Positions 24,395 to 32,135 of a stretch of DNA of 32,135 nt are shown one piece after another. The stretch lies in NCBI RefSeq assembly GCF_900113135.1, contig NZ_FOOH01000037.1, forward strand, positions 1 through 32,135. Direction: 5' to 3'. Made by a program: the position numbers and the translations under genes. The notes beneath the pieces were generated by a model. It was not told where the DNA came from. It searched no databases and saw nothing but the letters and a program-made list of their open reading frames with translations. The stretch is from Salegentibacter agarivorans. GTDB taxonomy: Bacteria > Bacteroidota > Bacteroidia > Flavobacteriales > Flavobacteriaceae. The number at the start of each line of letters is the position of its first letter. The stretch's first letter is position 1.

Positions 24395-26818
24395 TTATCT
24401 TTCTGAATTTTTAGATTCCTCTTTTTCAATTTCGGCTTCGTCTTCGTCGGTTTCAATAATCTTCATTGCGGGTTCTTTCATAACCTCTTTGTTGGCAATA
24501 TTTTTCTCTAAGGAAAGCAATAAAGAAGGAAGTAATAATAAATTAGCCAGCATTGCGAAAAGTAAGGTTGCCGAAACAAGACCACCCAGGGCTACAGTTC
24601 CGCCAAAACTACTAATCATAAATACCGAAAATCCGAAAAACAGCACAATAGAAGTATAAAACATACTAACTCCTGTTTCCCGTAGCGCCGCGTAAACCGA
24701 TCGTTTAATTCTCCAATTATTAGCTTTTAATTCCTGCCTGTATTTTGCTAAAAAATGAATGGTATCATCTACCGAAATTCCAAAAGCTATACTAAACACC
24801 AGGATTGTAGAAGGTTTTATAGGAACACCTAAAAAGCCCATCATTCCTGCAGTTACCAGCAAGGGTAGTAGGTTAGGAACAAGGGAAACAATAATCATTC
24901 TGAACGATCTAAACATCCAGGCCATAAATATTGCAATTAATAAAATGGCCAAGGAAAGCGAAATAATAAGATTTTTTACCAGGTAATTGGTTCCTTTTTG
25001 GAAGATAAAAGCTTTACCCGTCATTGAAATTTCGTAGCGTTCCTGGGGGAAAATTTTATTAATCTGGGGCCAGAGGTCTTCTTCCAGTTCTTCCATTTTA
25101 TCGGTTCCCACATCTTTCATATAGGTGGTAATTCTCGCATACCTTCCCGTACTGTCTATATACGAAGTGAGTAGGTTTTCATTTGAAGAAAATCCTTTGG
25201 TGTACGGCATTATAAAGTTTTGTTCCTGTGAACTCGGTAATTGATAATATTGGGCATCGCCATTATAAAAAGCCTGTTTAGAATATTTTACCAGCCGGGT
25301 TATGGAAATTGGTTGGGAAAGTTCGGGAATTTCAGCGAGATGATTTTCCAGTTCTTCCATGCGTTTAAGCGTGGCAGGTTTTAAAACGCCATTTTTACGT
25401 TTTGTATCCACAAGAATTTCTAAAGGCATTACCCCGTCAAATTCTTCTTCAAAAAATTTAATATCCTGGAAGAATTCAGCTTCTTCGGGCATATCTTCTA
25501 ATAAACTTCCCGAGATCTTTATGGTGTAAATTCCAATAATGCTCACAACCAGAAGAACTATAGAGGTTATATAAATACTAATGCGGCGGTGTCTCACCAT
25601 TTGCTCCATCCAGTTCACAAAACCGCCAATCCATCGCTTGTTAAGGTGTTTAAGGTGTTTACGCCTTGGCAAATTCATATAACTGTAGATAATTGGAATT
25701 ATCAGCAGGCTGAGAATAAAAATCGCCACAATATTTATAGAAGCTACAATACCAAATTCCTTTAGGAGCGTGCTATCGGTAAGTATAAAAGTTGCAAAAC
25801 CAGATGCGGTGGTAATATTGGTCATTAAAGTGGCATTTCCCACTTTGGTGATTACTCTTTGAAGTGATTTTGCCTGGTTTCCGTGTTTTTTAATTTCCTG
25901 TTGATATTTATTTATCAGAAAAATACAGTTGGGAATTCCTATTACAATAATTAATGGCGGGATAAGTGCAGTAAGTACCGTGATTTCATAATTAAACAAG
26001 CCTATTACCCCAAAGGCCCACATTACCCCAATGCAAACCGTGATCATAGAAATAATCGTTGCTCTAATAGATCTGAAAAAGAAGAAAAATATAAGCGATG
26101 TCACCCCAAGTGCTGCGAGAATAAAAAGCCCTATTTCATCAATTATATTCTGGGAATTCAAGGTTCTTATGTAAGGCATTCCAGAGACTTTTACGTCTAT
26201 GCCTGTTTTTTCTTCAAAATTAGCAATGAGGGGTTGCAGCTCATCTATAACAAAGGTTTTGCGTTCTTTAGAATTAACGATTTCTTTATTTAAATAAATA
26301 GCCGATTGTAAGGTGTTGGAATGTGAACTATAGACCAGGTTTTCATAAAATGGTAACTCATTGTAAAGTTGATCCTGATATTGTTGAAGTTCTTCTTCGG
26401 TAGGATTATCTTCAGTAATAAAAGGCACCATCTCAAATCGGCTGGGATCTTCAAACTTCTTTAATTGCTGAAGATTACTAACCGAAATTGCATAATCTAC
26501 CGCAGGGAAGGCTTCTAAAGTTTTGGTAAGCTCTTTCCACGCTTCAAAATTTTCCGGTTTAAAGAGGGTAGAATCTTTTACGCCAAGCAAAACCAAATTC
26601 CCTTCCTCTCCAAATTTATCTAGAAACTCATTATAGGCAATATTGTCTTCGTGATCGTCTGGTAAAAGGTTGGCTTCGGTATAAGAAAAACGCATATTTT
26701 TCCACTGTGTGGAAAGAAATACCGTAGTGGCGATTATAAGTAAAAGTATAATAATCCTGTTCCGCAAAATTAATCGCGCAATTGAGTTCCAGAATCCGAA
26801 ACTAAAAATCTTGGCCAT
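24395..26818 (-). CDS. MMPL/RND-superfamily exporter
   Basis: This 807-residue membrane protein belongs to the predicted exporters of the RND superfamily (MMPL type), smaller than AcrB. It has two similar halves, each with one helix, a periplasmic domain and five helices. The second half has AFGISVDDTIHFLAKYR, with an aspartate pair in the helix that usually carries proton-relay residues; the matching place in the first half reads IVIGIPNCIFLINKYQQ, without acidic residues. The C-terminus is a long acidic tail (MKIIETDEDEAEIEKEES). No adaptor or outer-membrane channel is adjacent; the nearest upstream gene is the DUF5686 outer-membrane protein. Related proteins move lipids, hopanoids or other hydrophobic cargo, so a lipid role is possible but not shown. 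Confidence 0.87.
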   Translation of the reverse strand: MAKIFSFGFWNSIARLILRNRIIILLLIIATTVFLSTQWKNMRFSYTEANLLPDDHEDNIAYNEFLDKFGEEGNLVLLGVKDSTLFKPENFEAWKELTKTLEAFPAVDYAISVSNLQQLKKFEDPSRFEMVPFITEDNPTEEELQQYQDQLYNELPFYENLVYSSHSNTLQSAIYLNKEIVNSKERKTFVIDELQPLIANFEEKTGIDVKVSGMPYIRTLNSQNIIDEIGLFILAALGVTSLIFFFFFRSIRATIISMITVCIGVMWAFGVIGLFNYEITVLTALIPPLIIVIGIPNCIFLINKYQQEIKKHGNQAKSLQRVITKVGNATLMTNITTASGFATFILTDSTLLKEFGIVASINIVAIFILSLLIIPIIYSYMNLPRRKHLKHLNKRWIGGFVNWMEQMVRHRRISIYITSIVLLVVSIIGIYTIKISGSLLEDMPEEAEFFQDIKFFEEEFDGVMPLEILVDTKRKNGVLKPATLKRMEELENHLAEIPELSQPISITRLVKYSKQAFYNGDAQYYQLPSSQEQNFIMPYTKGFSSNENLLTSYIDSTGRYARITTYMKDVGTDKMEELEEDLWPQINKIFPQERYEISMTGKAFIFQKGTNYLVKNLIISLSLAILLIAIFMAWMFRSFRMIIVSLVPNLLPLLVTAGMMGFLGVPIKPSTILVFSIAFGISVDDTIHFLAKYRQELKANNWRIKRSVYAALRETGVSMFYTSIVLFFGFSVFMISSFGGTVALGGLVSATLLFAMLANLLLLPSLLLSLEKNIANKEVMKEPAMKIIETDEDEAEIEKEESKNSER

Positions 26819-26838
26819 GGGAAGTTTTTAAGCGAGCG

Positions 26839-26846
26839 CAAAGGTA
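26839..26846 (-). promoter_or_regulatory. -7 element of the MMPL exporter gene
   Basis: The complement reads TACCTTTG, an exact TAnnTTTG match, 20 bp upstream of the ATG at 26818. There is no clear TTG at the -33 distance. Confidence 0.45.
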
Positions 26847-26896
26847 TAAAAAGGAAGCCTATTTAATGCTGTTTAAACTCCTAAAGTAGCTCAGGA

Positions 26897-29350
26897 TTAA
26901 ATATCTAAATGAAAAGTGAATTTAAATGCGAAATTTTCATCAAAAGTAGGCAGACTATAGGGGCCATAGCGGTAGGCCGCTCCCAGGCCAAAACCTACAA
27001 GTATTTTTTGTAGTTCTATTCCAAATTCATGATAACCCTGTTCTAAACTTTTAAACGGAATACTATGCCTTTCGGGATGGCTAATATCTCCAATGGCGTG
27101 GCGGGAAATAAATACAAGTTCTGGCTGAATTAACCGGTGAATATTTATGGGTCTTAATTGATGCTTTATGTGCAACATAGCCTGCTTATCGCTAAAAAAC
27201 TCGTTATAAAACATGGTTTCAAAACTGCGTCTTCCCGCTACTGAAAACCGCCTAAGGATACCCTTCCGCCTGGGGCTGTTTGGCAGCGAATGAAATAAAT
27301 GCGTAAGCGGAACTTCGCCTGTGGCATAATTACCTTCCAGGATAATTTCGGTTCGGGATTGGTTAAGTCTTTTTATTTCGTGTTCTACCAAAAGCCCAAA
27401 TTTGGTATAATCAAAATCGCTTCCGCCAATTCCAGAAATTCCTTTAGTGATTTGGCCCGTAAACTTTGGGTAACCTTTTTCTATTAATTTGGTAGCATTT
27501 GGTGTTTTTAGAAATTTAGCAAATGGCCGCCATAAAAAAGAAAATGTAGCTTCAGAAAGCGTGTATTTAGAAAATTCCTGGCCGTTCAGCAAAAAGCTGT
27601 AATCTCGAATTTGATAAATATTGCTTTTAGACAACCGAAGTTCAGTTTTAAAATTAGACCCGAATCTATGGGTTAAACCACTGCTTAACGTGCGATGTTC
27701 GTAGAAAAAATTAATATTTACAAAGCGTGGTTCTATAATAGAAAAATCGTTTTTGCCTTGTAGATAATTAAAACTTCCGGTTTCAACAATATCGCGGGTG
27801 TAGTTGAATTTAAGATCGGTTTCGGTAGTCTTATTTAAATGAATTGAGGTCCCGAGGTTATACTTAAATACTTCATCTTTGGTGCCATATACCAGGTAGC
27901 CGTTTAAACTGAATTTTTTAGATAATTGTTCGTTGGTCTTCCCGCCAAATCCCAGGCGAATGCCTTCGTAGTTATTGAATTTAAAGAATTTGCCAAGATC
28001 AAAATCCCAAAATCCCACCGGATAATAACCTGTAGCAATCGATTTTTGAAAGCTTATTTTTTCTTCAACTTCTTTTTCCTTAATAAGTCGTTCTGCTCGT
28101 TGGCGACTTAGCTTGTTTTGTGTACTTAAAATTTCGGTTCTGTTTTCTTTCCAAAAAAGATCTTCCCGGGAATTCGCATCAGTTTTAACCAAAATTTCAG
28201 CTGAGCTTTCTAAGCTCTCTTCAGAATTCAACTGAATATCAAAATTAGTGCTGGTTACATTTAAAAACAGGTTAGGATCACTTCTTCCCGGGGCAAGAAT
28301 ATTATTTAGAATAGATTCTTTTTTCTGAAGTGTTCCTGTAGAAATAACTCCGCCAAAAACCGAAATCGCCTGGTCCCCATTTCCTGGTCTAATGGTGATT
28401 TTTTGAGTTTTTGGAAACCATAAATTTTCGTCGGGGAAATATTTGTATTCCTGATCTATTTCTAGTTTTATAGCACCCAGAAGCTGGGCTTTTGTCTGCT
28501 GTATGGCGTATGTTTTGGTGTCTAAATAAAGCACCCCTTCTAAACCTGCAACCGCACGTTGCCTTTTAGGTTTAAAATAAATTACATAAGCGGGGCGGGA
28601 AGTGGTAGTGGTATCTAAAATTTTAAACGAATAATTTCTGAAAGCAGAATTTTGCAAGGGCGCGGCATAATCTGTTTCAAAAATTCTAAAATCTTTATCG
28701 TAGAGTGAAAATGGATTTACCGAAAGCGATAAAATCTCGTACACCGGGTCTTCAAATCCGGCGGTTTTTAAAGCCTGAACTTCTTCTTTTAAACCATCTG
28801 CCTGGGAAAAATAAAATCTTGAAACTTTTTCTGAAAAATAACTTGCAGCCGAATTTATAATGGTGCCAATTTCGAGATTGGTGCTATCGCTCGCCATTTC
28901 CAATGCGGCGGTTTCATTGTCTACAATAAATTTATTATAGTTTTTAAAATTGAATTTTTGCAGTTTTTCTTCAGGATCGTTTTCGGGCTTTCGGGCGATT
29001 GCTTTTTCAATTATTGCATTCGCTTTATTTTTTTCTGAAGAAATAGTTACAGTAGCAAGGCTTTCAATTTTAGGAGTCAATTTAATTCTTACAAATTCTA
29101 CATCTTTTGAAACTTTGAAGTTTTGTGTTTCAAAACCCACATAAGAAATACTAAGTTGGGTTTCATTTTTTGTAAGCGTAATTGAAAAACTGCCGTCTAT
29201 TTTGCTTAAATCTTCTTTATCACCATAGGTTATTTTAGCGTAGGCGAGGGGATCGCCGGTTTGTTCGTTTACAATTCTTCCTCTTAGGTTTTGCTGAGCA
29301 AAAACATTAAAGGAAAAAAACAGAAAAATAAGCAATAACGGAGAGCGCAT
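26897..29350 (-). CDS. DUF5686-family outer-membrane protein with carboxypeptidase-like regulatory domain
   Basis: This 817-residue protein starts with a signal peptide (MRSPLLLIFLFFSFNVFAQ). I choose the ATG at 29350 over the GTG at 29386, because the earlier start would put 12 extra residues before the signal. Next comes a CarboxypepD_reg-like beta-sandwich (LRGRIVNEQTGDPLAYAKI...DGSFSI...LSISYVGFETQ), as seen at the N-terminus of TonB-dependent receptors, then a long region matching the DUF5686 pattern and a C-terminal half rich in amphipathic strands, ending AFKFTFHLDI, likely an outer-membrane barrel. There is no plug domain, so it is not a standard SusC-type receptor. Its function is unknown. 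The MMPL exporter lies 78 bp downstream. Confidence 0.82.
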   Translation of the reverse strand: MRSPLLLIFLFFSFNVFAQQNLRGRIVNEQTGDPLAYAKITYGDKEDLSKIDGSFSITLTKNETQLSISYVGFETQNFKVSKDVEFVRIKLTPKIESLATVTISSEKNKANAIIEKAIARKPENDPEEKLQKFNFKNYNKFIVDNETAALEMASDSTNLEIGTIINSAASYFSEKVSRFYFSQADGLKEEVQALKTAGFEDPVYEILSLSVNPFSLYDKDFRIFETDYAAPLQNSAFRNYSFKILDTTTTSRPAYVIYFKPKRQRAVAGLEGVLYLDTKTYAIQQTKAQLLGAIKLEIDQEYKYFPDENLWFPKTQKITIRPGNGDQAISVFGGVISTGTLQKKESILNNILAPGRSDPNLFLNVTSTNFDIQLNSEESLESSAEILVKTDANSREDLFWKENRTEILSTQNKLSRQRAERLIKEKEVEEKISFQKSIATGYYPVGFWDFDLGKFFKFNNYEGIRLGFGGKTNEQLSKKFSLNGYLVYGTKDEVFKYNLGTSIHLNKTTETDLKFNYTRDIVETGSFNYLQGKNDFSIIEPRFVNINFFYEHRTLSSGLTHRFGSNFKTELRLSKSNIYQIRDYSFLLNGQEFSKYTLSEATFSFLWRPFAKFLKTPNATKLIEKGYPKFTGQITKGISGIGGSDFDYTKFGLLVEHEIKRLNQSRTEIILEGNYATGEVPLTHLFHSLPNSPRRKGILRRFSVAGRRSFETMFYNEFFSDKQAMLHIKHQLRPINIHRLIQPELVFISRHAIGDISHPERHSIPFKSLEQGYHEFGIELQKILVGFGLGAAYRYGPYSLPTFDENFAFKFTFHLDI

Positions 29351-29397
29351 AGGTTTTTCTGAATTATGAACAAATTGATTAATCACTAAAATAAAAA

Positions 29398-29520
29398 AGG
29401 CTGTTTGAGAAACTTATTGTCGTCAAGCTTTCCTTTCCCTAAACTTCGGGAGTATTCAGCTTCCAGTTTAGATCCTGAAGCCAGTTCAGGATGACGATTT
29501 TAAAATTCTTCAAACAGCCT
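29398..29520 (-). terminator. frr terminator with an intergenic repeat inside its loop
   Basis: AGGCTGTTTGA (29398-29408) and TCAAACAGCCT (29510-29520) are perfect 11-bp complements, and the minus strand continues with six T (complement of 29393-29398). This is a normal intrinsic terminator except that the arms are 101 nt apart, with the palindromic repeat at 29421-29496 between them. It serves pyrH-frr. Confidence 0.6.
29421..29496. repeat. Palindromic intergenic repeat, copy 2
   Basis: It starts CGTCA and ends TGACG, so it has short terminal inverted repeats, and contains the hairpin TCCTGAA/TTCAGGA around GCCAG (29473-29491). It shares CGTCAAGCT, TTCAGCTTC and TTTAGATCCTGAA-type blocks with the copy at 22703-22782, while the first hairpin is altered to include TTCCC...GGGAG. 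Confidence 0.6.
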
Positions 29521-29549
29521 CTAAAATAACAAGAGAAAATGACTTTCTA

Positions 29550-30104
29550 TTATATAGTCATAATTTCTTTTTCCTTGTTTTCCAGGATAGAATCTATACG
29601 GGAAATGTGGGCATCAGTCAATTCCTGAACTTCATTTTCAGCATCTCTAAGTAAATCTTCAGAAATATCAAGTTTCTTCAATTCGTTGTTAGCTGATTTT
29701 CGGTCGTTTCTTACTCCAATTTTGGCATCTTCCGCTTCCGCTTTTGCCTGTTTTGTAAGTTGCTTACGGCGCTCTTCAGTTAAGGGTGGTACGTTTATAA
29801 TTACACTCTCACCGTTGTTCATTGGATTAAAACCAAGGTTTGCCAGCATTATTCCTTTTTCAATATCTTTAATCAGGCTTTTTTCAAAAGGCTGAATAGA
29901 AATAGTTCGGGCATCTGGTGTATTCACATTGGCAACCTGTTGAAGCGGGGTTTGAGCTCCATAATATTCTACCATTACACTTCCAAGCATCGCCGGGTTG
30001 GCTTTACCCGCCCGAATGTTTTGCAATTGTTTCTTTAAATGTTCAATTGCCTTGTCCATATTTTCCTTGGCGGTGTCTATAATAAATTCAATTTCGTCTT
30101 CCAT
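29550..30104 (-). CDS. frr: Ribosome recycling factor
   Basis: This 184-residue protein splits post-termination ribosomes together with EF-G. It has the family's three-helix bundle sequence: an N-terminal helix (DEIEFIIDTAKENMDKAIEHLKKQL), the conserved IRAGKANPAMLGSVMVEYYG, the beta domain (TPLQQVANVNTPDARTISIQPFE), and the C-terminal helices (PPLTEERRKQLTKQAK and VRNDRKSANNELKK). It lies 30 bp after pyrH, a conserved pair in bacteria, and is likely transcribed with it. Confidence 0.97.
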   Translation of the reverse strand: MEDEIEFIIDTAKENMDKAIEHLKKQLQNIRAGKANPAMLGSVMVEYYGAQTPLQQVANVNTPDARTISIQPFEKSLIKDIEKGIMLANLGFNPMNNGESVIINVPPLTEERRKQLTKQAKAEAEDAKIGVRNDRKSANNELKKLDISEDLLRDAENEVQELTDAHISRIDSILENKEKEIMTI

Positions 30105-30134
30105 TTTTAAAAAATATTAGTTGAGCGTAAATCT

Positions 30135-30842
30135 TTATAAATTAACTTTTGTACCTATTCTTTCTCCGGTCACTACTTTTAAAAGATTTCCGGGGGTATT
30201 CATATCAAAAACAATTATTGGGAGTTCATTTTCCTGGCTTAAGGTGAACGCGGTGGTATCCATCACTTTCAGGCCTTTTCTAATTACATCGTCAAAAGAA
30301 ATAAAATCGAATTTTGTAGCTTTTTTATCCTTTTCAGGGTCGGCATTGTAAATTCCGTCTACACGGGTTCCTTTTAAAATAACATCGGCGTGAATTTCAA
30401 TAGCACGTAAAACTGCAGCAGAATCTGTGGTGAAATAAGGATTTCCAGTTCCGCCTCCAAAAATTACCACGCGGCCTTTTTCTAAATGGCGCATAGCTTT
30501 TCTTCTAATAAAAGGTTCAGCAACTTCATTGATCTTTATAGCAGATTGTAACCTGGTTTGAACTCCGGCATCTTCCAGCGCACTTTGTAAAGCTAAACCG
30601 TTAATTACAGTAGCAAGCATACCCATATGGTCTCCCTGCACCCGATCCATTCCTTTACTTGCCCCGGCAACTCCTCTAAAAATATTTCCGCCGCCTATAA
30701 CAATGGCTACTTCTATTCCTTTATCGGTAACTTCTTTAATCTCCTCGGCATATTCTGCCAGGCGATCGGGATCTATGCCATATTGGCGTTGTCCCATTAA
30801 TGCTTCTCCCGATAATTTTAAAAGTATTCTTTTGTATTGCAT
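30135..30842 (-). CDS. pyrH: UMP kinase
   Basis: This enzyme phosphorylates UMP to UDP in pyrimidine nucleotide synthesis. The 235-residue protein belongs to the amino acid kinase fold: [12 protein letters not shown] at the N-terminus, IGGGNIFRG for nucleotide binding, [16 protein letters not shown] in the middle and [21 protein letters not shown] further on. It precedes frr with a 30-bp gap. The tsf gene, often found upstream in other bacteria, is not here. Confidence 0.97.
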   Translation of the reverse strand: MQYKRILLKLSGEALMGQRQYGIDPDRLAEYAEEIKEVTDKGIEVAIVIGGGNIFRGVAGASKGMDRVQGDHMGMLATVINGLALQSALEDAGVQTRLQSAIKINEVAEPFIRRKAMRHLEKGRVVIFGGGTGNPYFTTDSAAVLRAIEIHADVILKGTRVDGIYNADPEKDKKATKFDFISFDDVIRKGLKVMDTTAFTLSQENELPIIVFDMNTPGNLLKVVTGERIGTKVNL

Positions 30843-30864
30843 AGCCTTTTTGTAGTGATTGGTG

Positions 30865-30872
30865 CAAATATA
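30865..30872 (-). promoter_or_regulatory. -7 element of pyrH-frr
   Basis: The complement reads TATATTTG, an exact TAnnTTTG match, 22 bp upstream of the pyrH ATG. The -33 TTG is not clear. Confidence 0.45.
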
Positions 30873-31029
30873 GGTAATATCTTAAATTGTAAAATAACAT
30901 ATTCACAATCAATCTTCCGCTAATTACCAATTTTTTTATTGGAGTCTAAGTTTCATTTCAGTTAAAATTCTGTGAGTTTATTTTAAAATGTCAAGTCTTA
31001 ATTGAAAATACAAATGGCGAGGTTTTTGC

Positions 31030-31037
31030 TATCTTTG
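31030..31037 (+). promoter_or_regulatory. -7 element of the YugP-type peptidase gene
   Basis: TATCTTTG is an exact TAnnTTTG match 22 bp before the ATG at 31060. The nearest TTG (31002-31004) is 25 nt upstream, which is longer than usual. Confidence 0.45.
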
Positions 31038-31059
31038 GGTTAATTAAACAGAAAAGAAA

Positions 31060-31746
31060 ATGTTAGGATATTATATTATTGCAGGGCTCATTTTTATAGT
31101 GAGTATGTATGTGAGTAATAAACTGAAGAGTAAATTTAAAAAATACTCTAAAGTCCATTTACAAAACGGAATGAGTGGAAAAGAGCTCGCCGAAAAAATG
31201 TTACGAGACAACAATATTACTGATGTAAAAGTAATTTCTACACCGGGAATGTTGACCGATCATTACAATCCACAGAAAAAAACAATTAACCTTTCTGAAG
31301 GGGTTTACAGCCAACGAAACGCTGCTGCCGCTGCTGTGGCAACGCACGAAACCGGTCACGCTATTCAGCATGCTAATGCTTATAGCTGGTTAACCATGAG
31401 AAGCCAGTTGGTGCCTGTGGTAAGTATAGCCTCAAGATTTTCCCAATGGGTGATTTTTGGAGGATTAATCTTAATGGCCACTACGGCTATAGGAAGCACC
31501 GTTTTACTTATTGGAATTATCATGTTTGGAATGGGAACCTTATTCAGTTTTATAACTTTACCCGTAGAATATGATGCGAGTAAACGCGCTTTAGCCTGGT
31601 TAGAAACCGAAAATATGGTTTCTGGACCGGAACATGAAGCTGCCGAAGATTCTCTAAAATGGGCCGCCAGAACTTATGTGGTTGCCGCAGTTGGTTCTTT
31701 AGCAACTTTGCTTTACTTTCTTAGTATTTATATGGGAAGAGATTAA
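31060..31746 (+). CDS. YugP-type membrane zinc metallopeptidase
   Basis: This 228-residue membrane protein belongs to the neutral zinc metallopeptidase family of YugP. It has an N-terminal helix (3-19), then the zinc site HETGH (H96, E97, H100) in VATHETGHAIQHA, two strongly hydrophobic helices (about 130-165), LPVEYDASKRAL with the likely third ligand E170, and a last helix at the C-terminus. Peptidases of this type probably cut membrane or misfolded proteins, but substrates are not known. It stands alone on the plus strand with its own promoter. Confidence 0.88.
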   Translation: MLGYYIIAGLIFIVSMYVSNKLKSKFKKYSKVHLQNGMSGKELAEKMLRDNNITDVKVISTPGMLTDHYNPQKKTINLSEGVYSQRNAAAAAVATHETGHAIQHANAYSWLTMRSQLVPVVSIASRFSQWVIFGGLILMATTAIGSTVLLIGIIMFGMGTLFSFITLPVEYDASKRALAWLETENMVSGPEHEAAEDSLKWAARTYVVAAVGSLATLLYFLSIYMGRD

Positions 31747-31782
31747 TATTGAAAATATTTCTTCGGAAAATTTTATAAAAGA

Positions 31783-31811
31783 AGAGGCTGTCTGAAAAGG
31801 CAGCCTTTCTT
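31783..31811 (+). terminator. Terminator hairpin after the YugP-type gene, or left-end part of the IS
   Basis: AGGCTGTCT (31785-31793) pairs with AGGCAGCCT (31798-31806) around GAAA, followed by TTTCTT. The stem start AGGCTGTCTGA resembles the arm AGGCTGTTTGA of the frr terminator. Because the transposase begins only 37 bp on, the hairpin could also belong to the insertion element. Confidence 0.6.
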
Positions 31812-31847
31812 GTTGGATTATTTTGAGGTTTTTATTATTTTCATGTA

Positions 31848-32135
31848 ATGAAAGCTAAAGTTGTATTTAAGACCTATAACCAGTCGCAGTTAAGTCTTTT
31901 ACCTCCCAGTTATGATGATTTGGTTCCTGTAAATCATCCCGTTAGAATCGTCAATACGATTATTGATCAAATCGACATCGCTGACCTGGAGCGAAGTTAC
32001 AAAGGAGGTGGTACTTCCAGTTACCATCCTCGGATGCTTCTTAAGGTGATCATCTATGCGTACCTGCGCAATATGTATTCCTCTCGTAAGATAGAACAGG
32101 CTCTTCTGGAGAACATTCATTTTATGTGGCTCAGT
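31848..32135 (+). CDS. IS1182-family transposase, N-terminal part (cut by window end)
   Basis: From the ATG at 31848 a frame of 96 codons stays open to the window end. It reads MKAKVVFKTYNQSQLSLLPPSYDDL, then NHPVRIVNTIIDQID, then SYHPRMLLKVIIYAYL, then YSSRKIEQALLENIHFMWLS. This is the N-terminal DUF772-type domain of IS1182-like DDE transposases; the catalytic acidic residues would lie beyond the window. No frame break is visible. The left inverted repeat of the element could not be placed with confidence; it should lie between 31747 and 31847. Confidence 0.88.
   Translation, partial: MKAKVVFKTYNQSQLSLLPPSYDDLVPVNHPVRIVNTIIDQIDIADLERSYKGGGTSSYHPRMLLKVIIYAYLRNMYSSRKIEQALLENIHFMWLS

Noticed and set aside
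30932-30946. CCAAT/ATTGG hairpin between pyrH and the YugP-type gene
   Set aside because: The stem is only five AT-rich pairs and is in a position where neither gene needs a terminator.
31899-32120. Minus-strand open frame opposite the transposase
   Set aside because: The plus-strand frame is a clear IS1182 transposase, and this is its antisense shadow.

Overview
The window reads as a chromosomal segment of a member of the Flavobacteriaceae (Bacteroidota), close in flavour to the Gramella/Salegentibacter/Zunongwangia group. The base composition is AT-rich. Several gene starts are preceded by the Bacteroidota -7 element TAnnTTTG, in two cases with TTG about 19-20 nt upstream, and Shine-Dalgarno sequences are mostly absent. 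The gene families (DUF5686, an exbB-orf-exbD-exbD cluster, a PorT-like barrel, rpoN next to asnS) also point there. The genus is an inference from gene content; no search was run.

Layout. (1) 1-337: the 3' end of a group II intron, with the maturase C-terminus and domain V and VI hairpins, ending about 2 bp from the stop codon of the next gene. (2) 340-6998, minus strand: a complete four-gene tripartite efflux operon in the order TetR regulator, TolC-like channel, lipoprotein adaptor, RND pump, with overlapping or closely spaced genes and a candidate operator in front. (3) 7118-12420, plus strand: a polyprenyl synthase, then sucA and sucB of the 2-oxoglutarate dehydrogenase complex. (4) 12444-13110, minus strand: a small aspartyl protease and, after it, a 36-codon membrane-peptide gene with its own promoter and terminator. 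(5) 13163-16135, plus strand: tatD, an acyltransferase and a type I asparaginase. (6) 16208-19593, plus strand: tRNA-Ser(GGA), an ExbB/ExbD proton-channel cluster with a four-helix unknown protein in the middle, and a PorT-like outer-membrane barrel. (7) 19588-30842, minus strand: rpoN coupled to a PAP2-like membrane protein, a RluA-type pseudouridine synthase, asnS, an MMPL-type RND exporter, a DUF5686 outer-membrane protein, and pyrH-frr. (8) 31060-31746, plus strand: a YugP-type membrane zinc peptidase. (9) 31848 to the end: the start of an IS1182-type transposase.

Most of this is core metabolism, translation and envelope function. Envelope themes dominate: two RND-type exporters, the ExbBD energiser, two outer-membrane barrel proteins and several uncharacterised membrane proteins. 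Mobile DNA lies at both window edges, and two copies of a small palindromic intergenic repeat lie in the minus-strand block; one of them sits inside the loop of the frr terminator.

I did not find a convincing new defence, toxin or biosynthetic system. The items most worth a second look are the 36-aa membrane-peptide gene, the repeat nested in the frr terminator, the uncharacterised ExbB/ExbD partner, the PAP2-like protein coupled to rpoN, and the extra membrane hairpin in the RND pump. No gap between genes exceeds about 220 bases once the small gene is counted.
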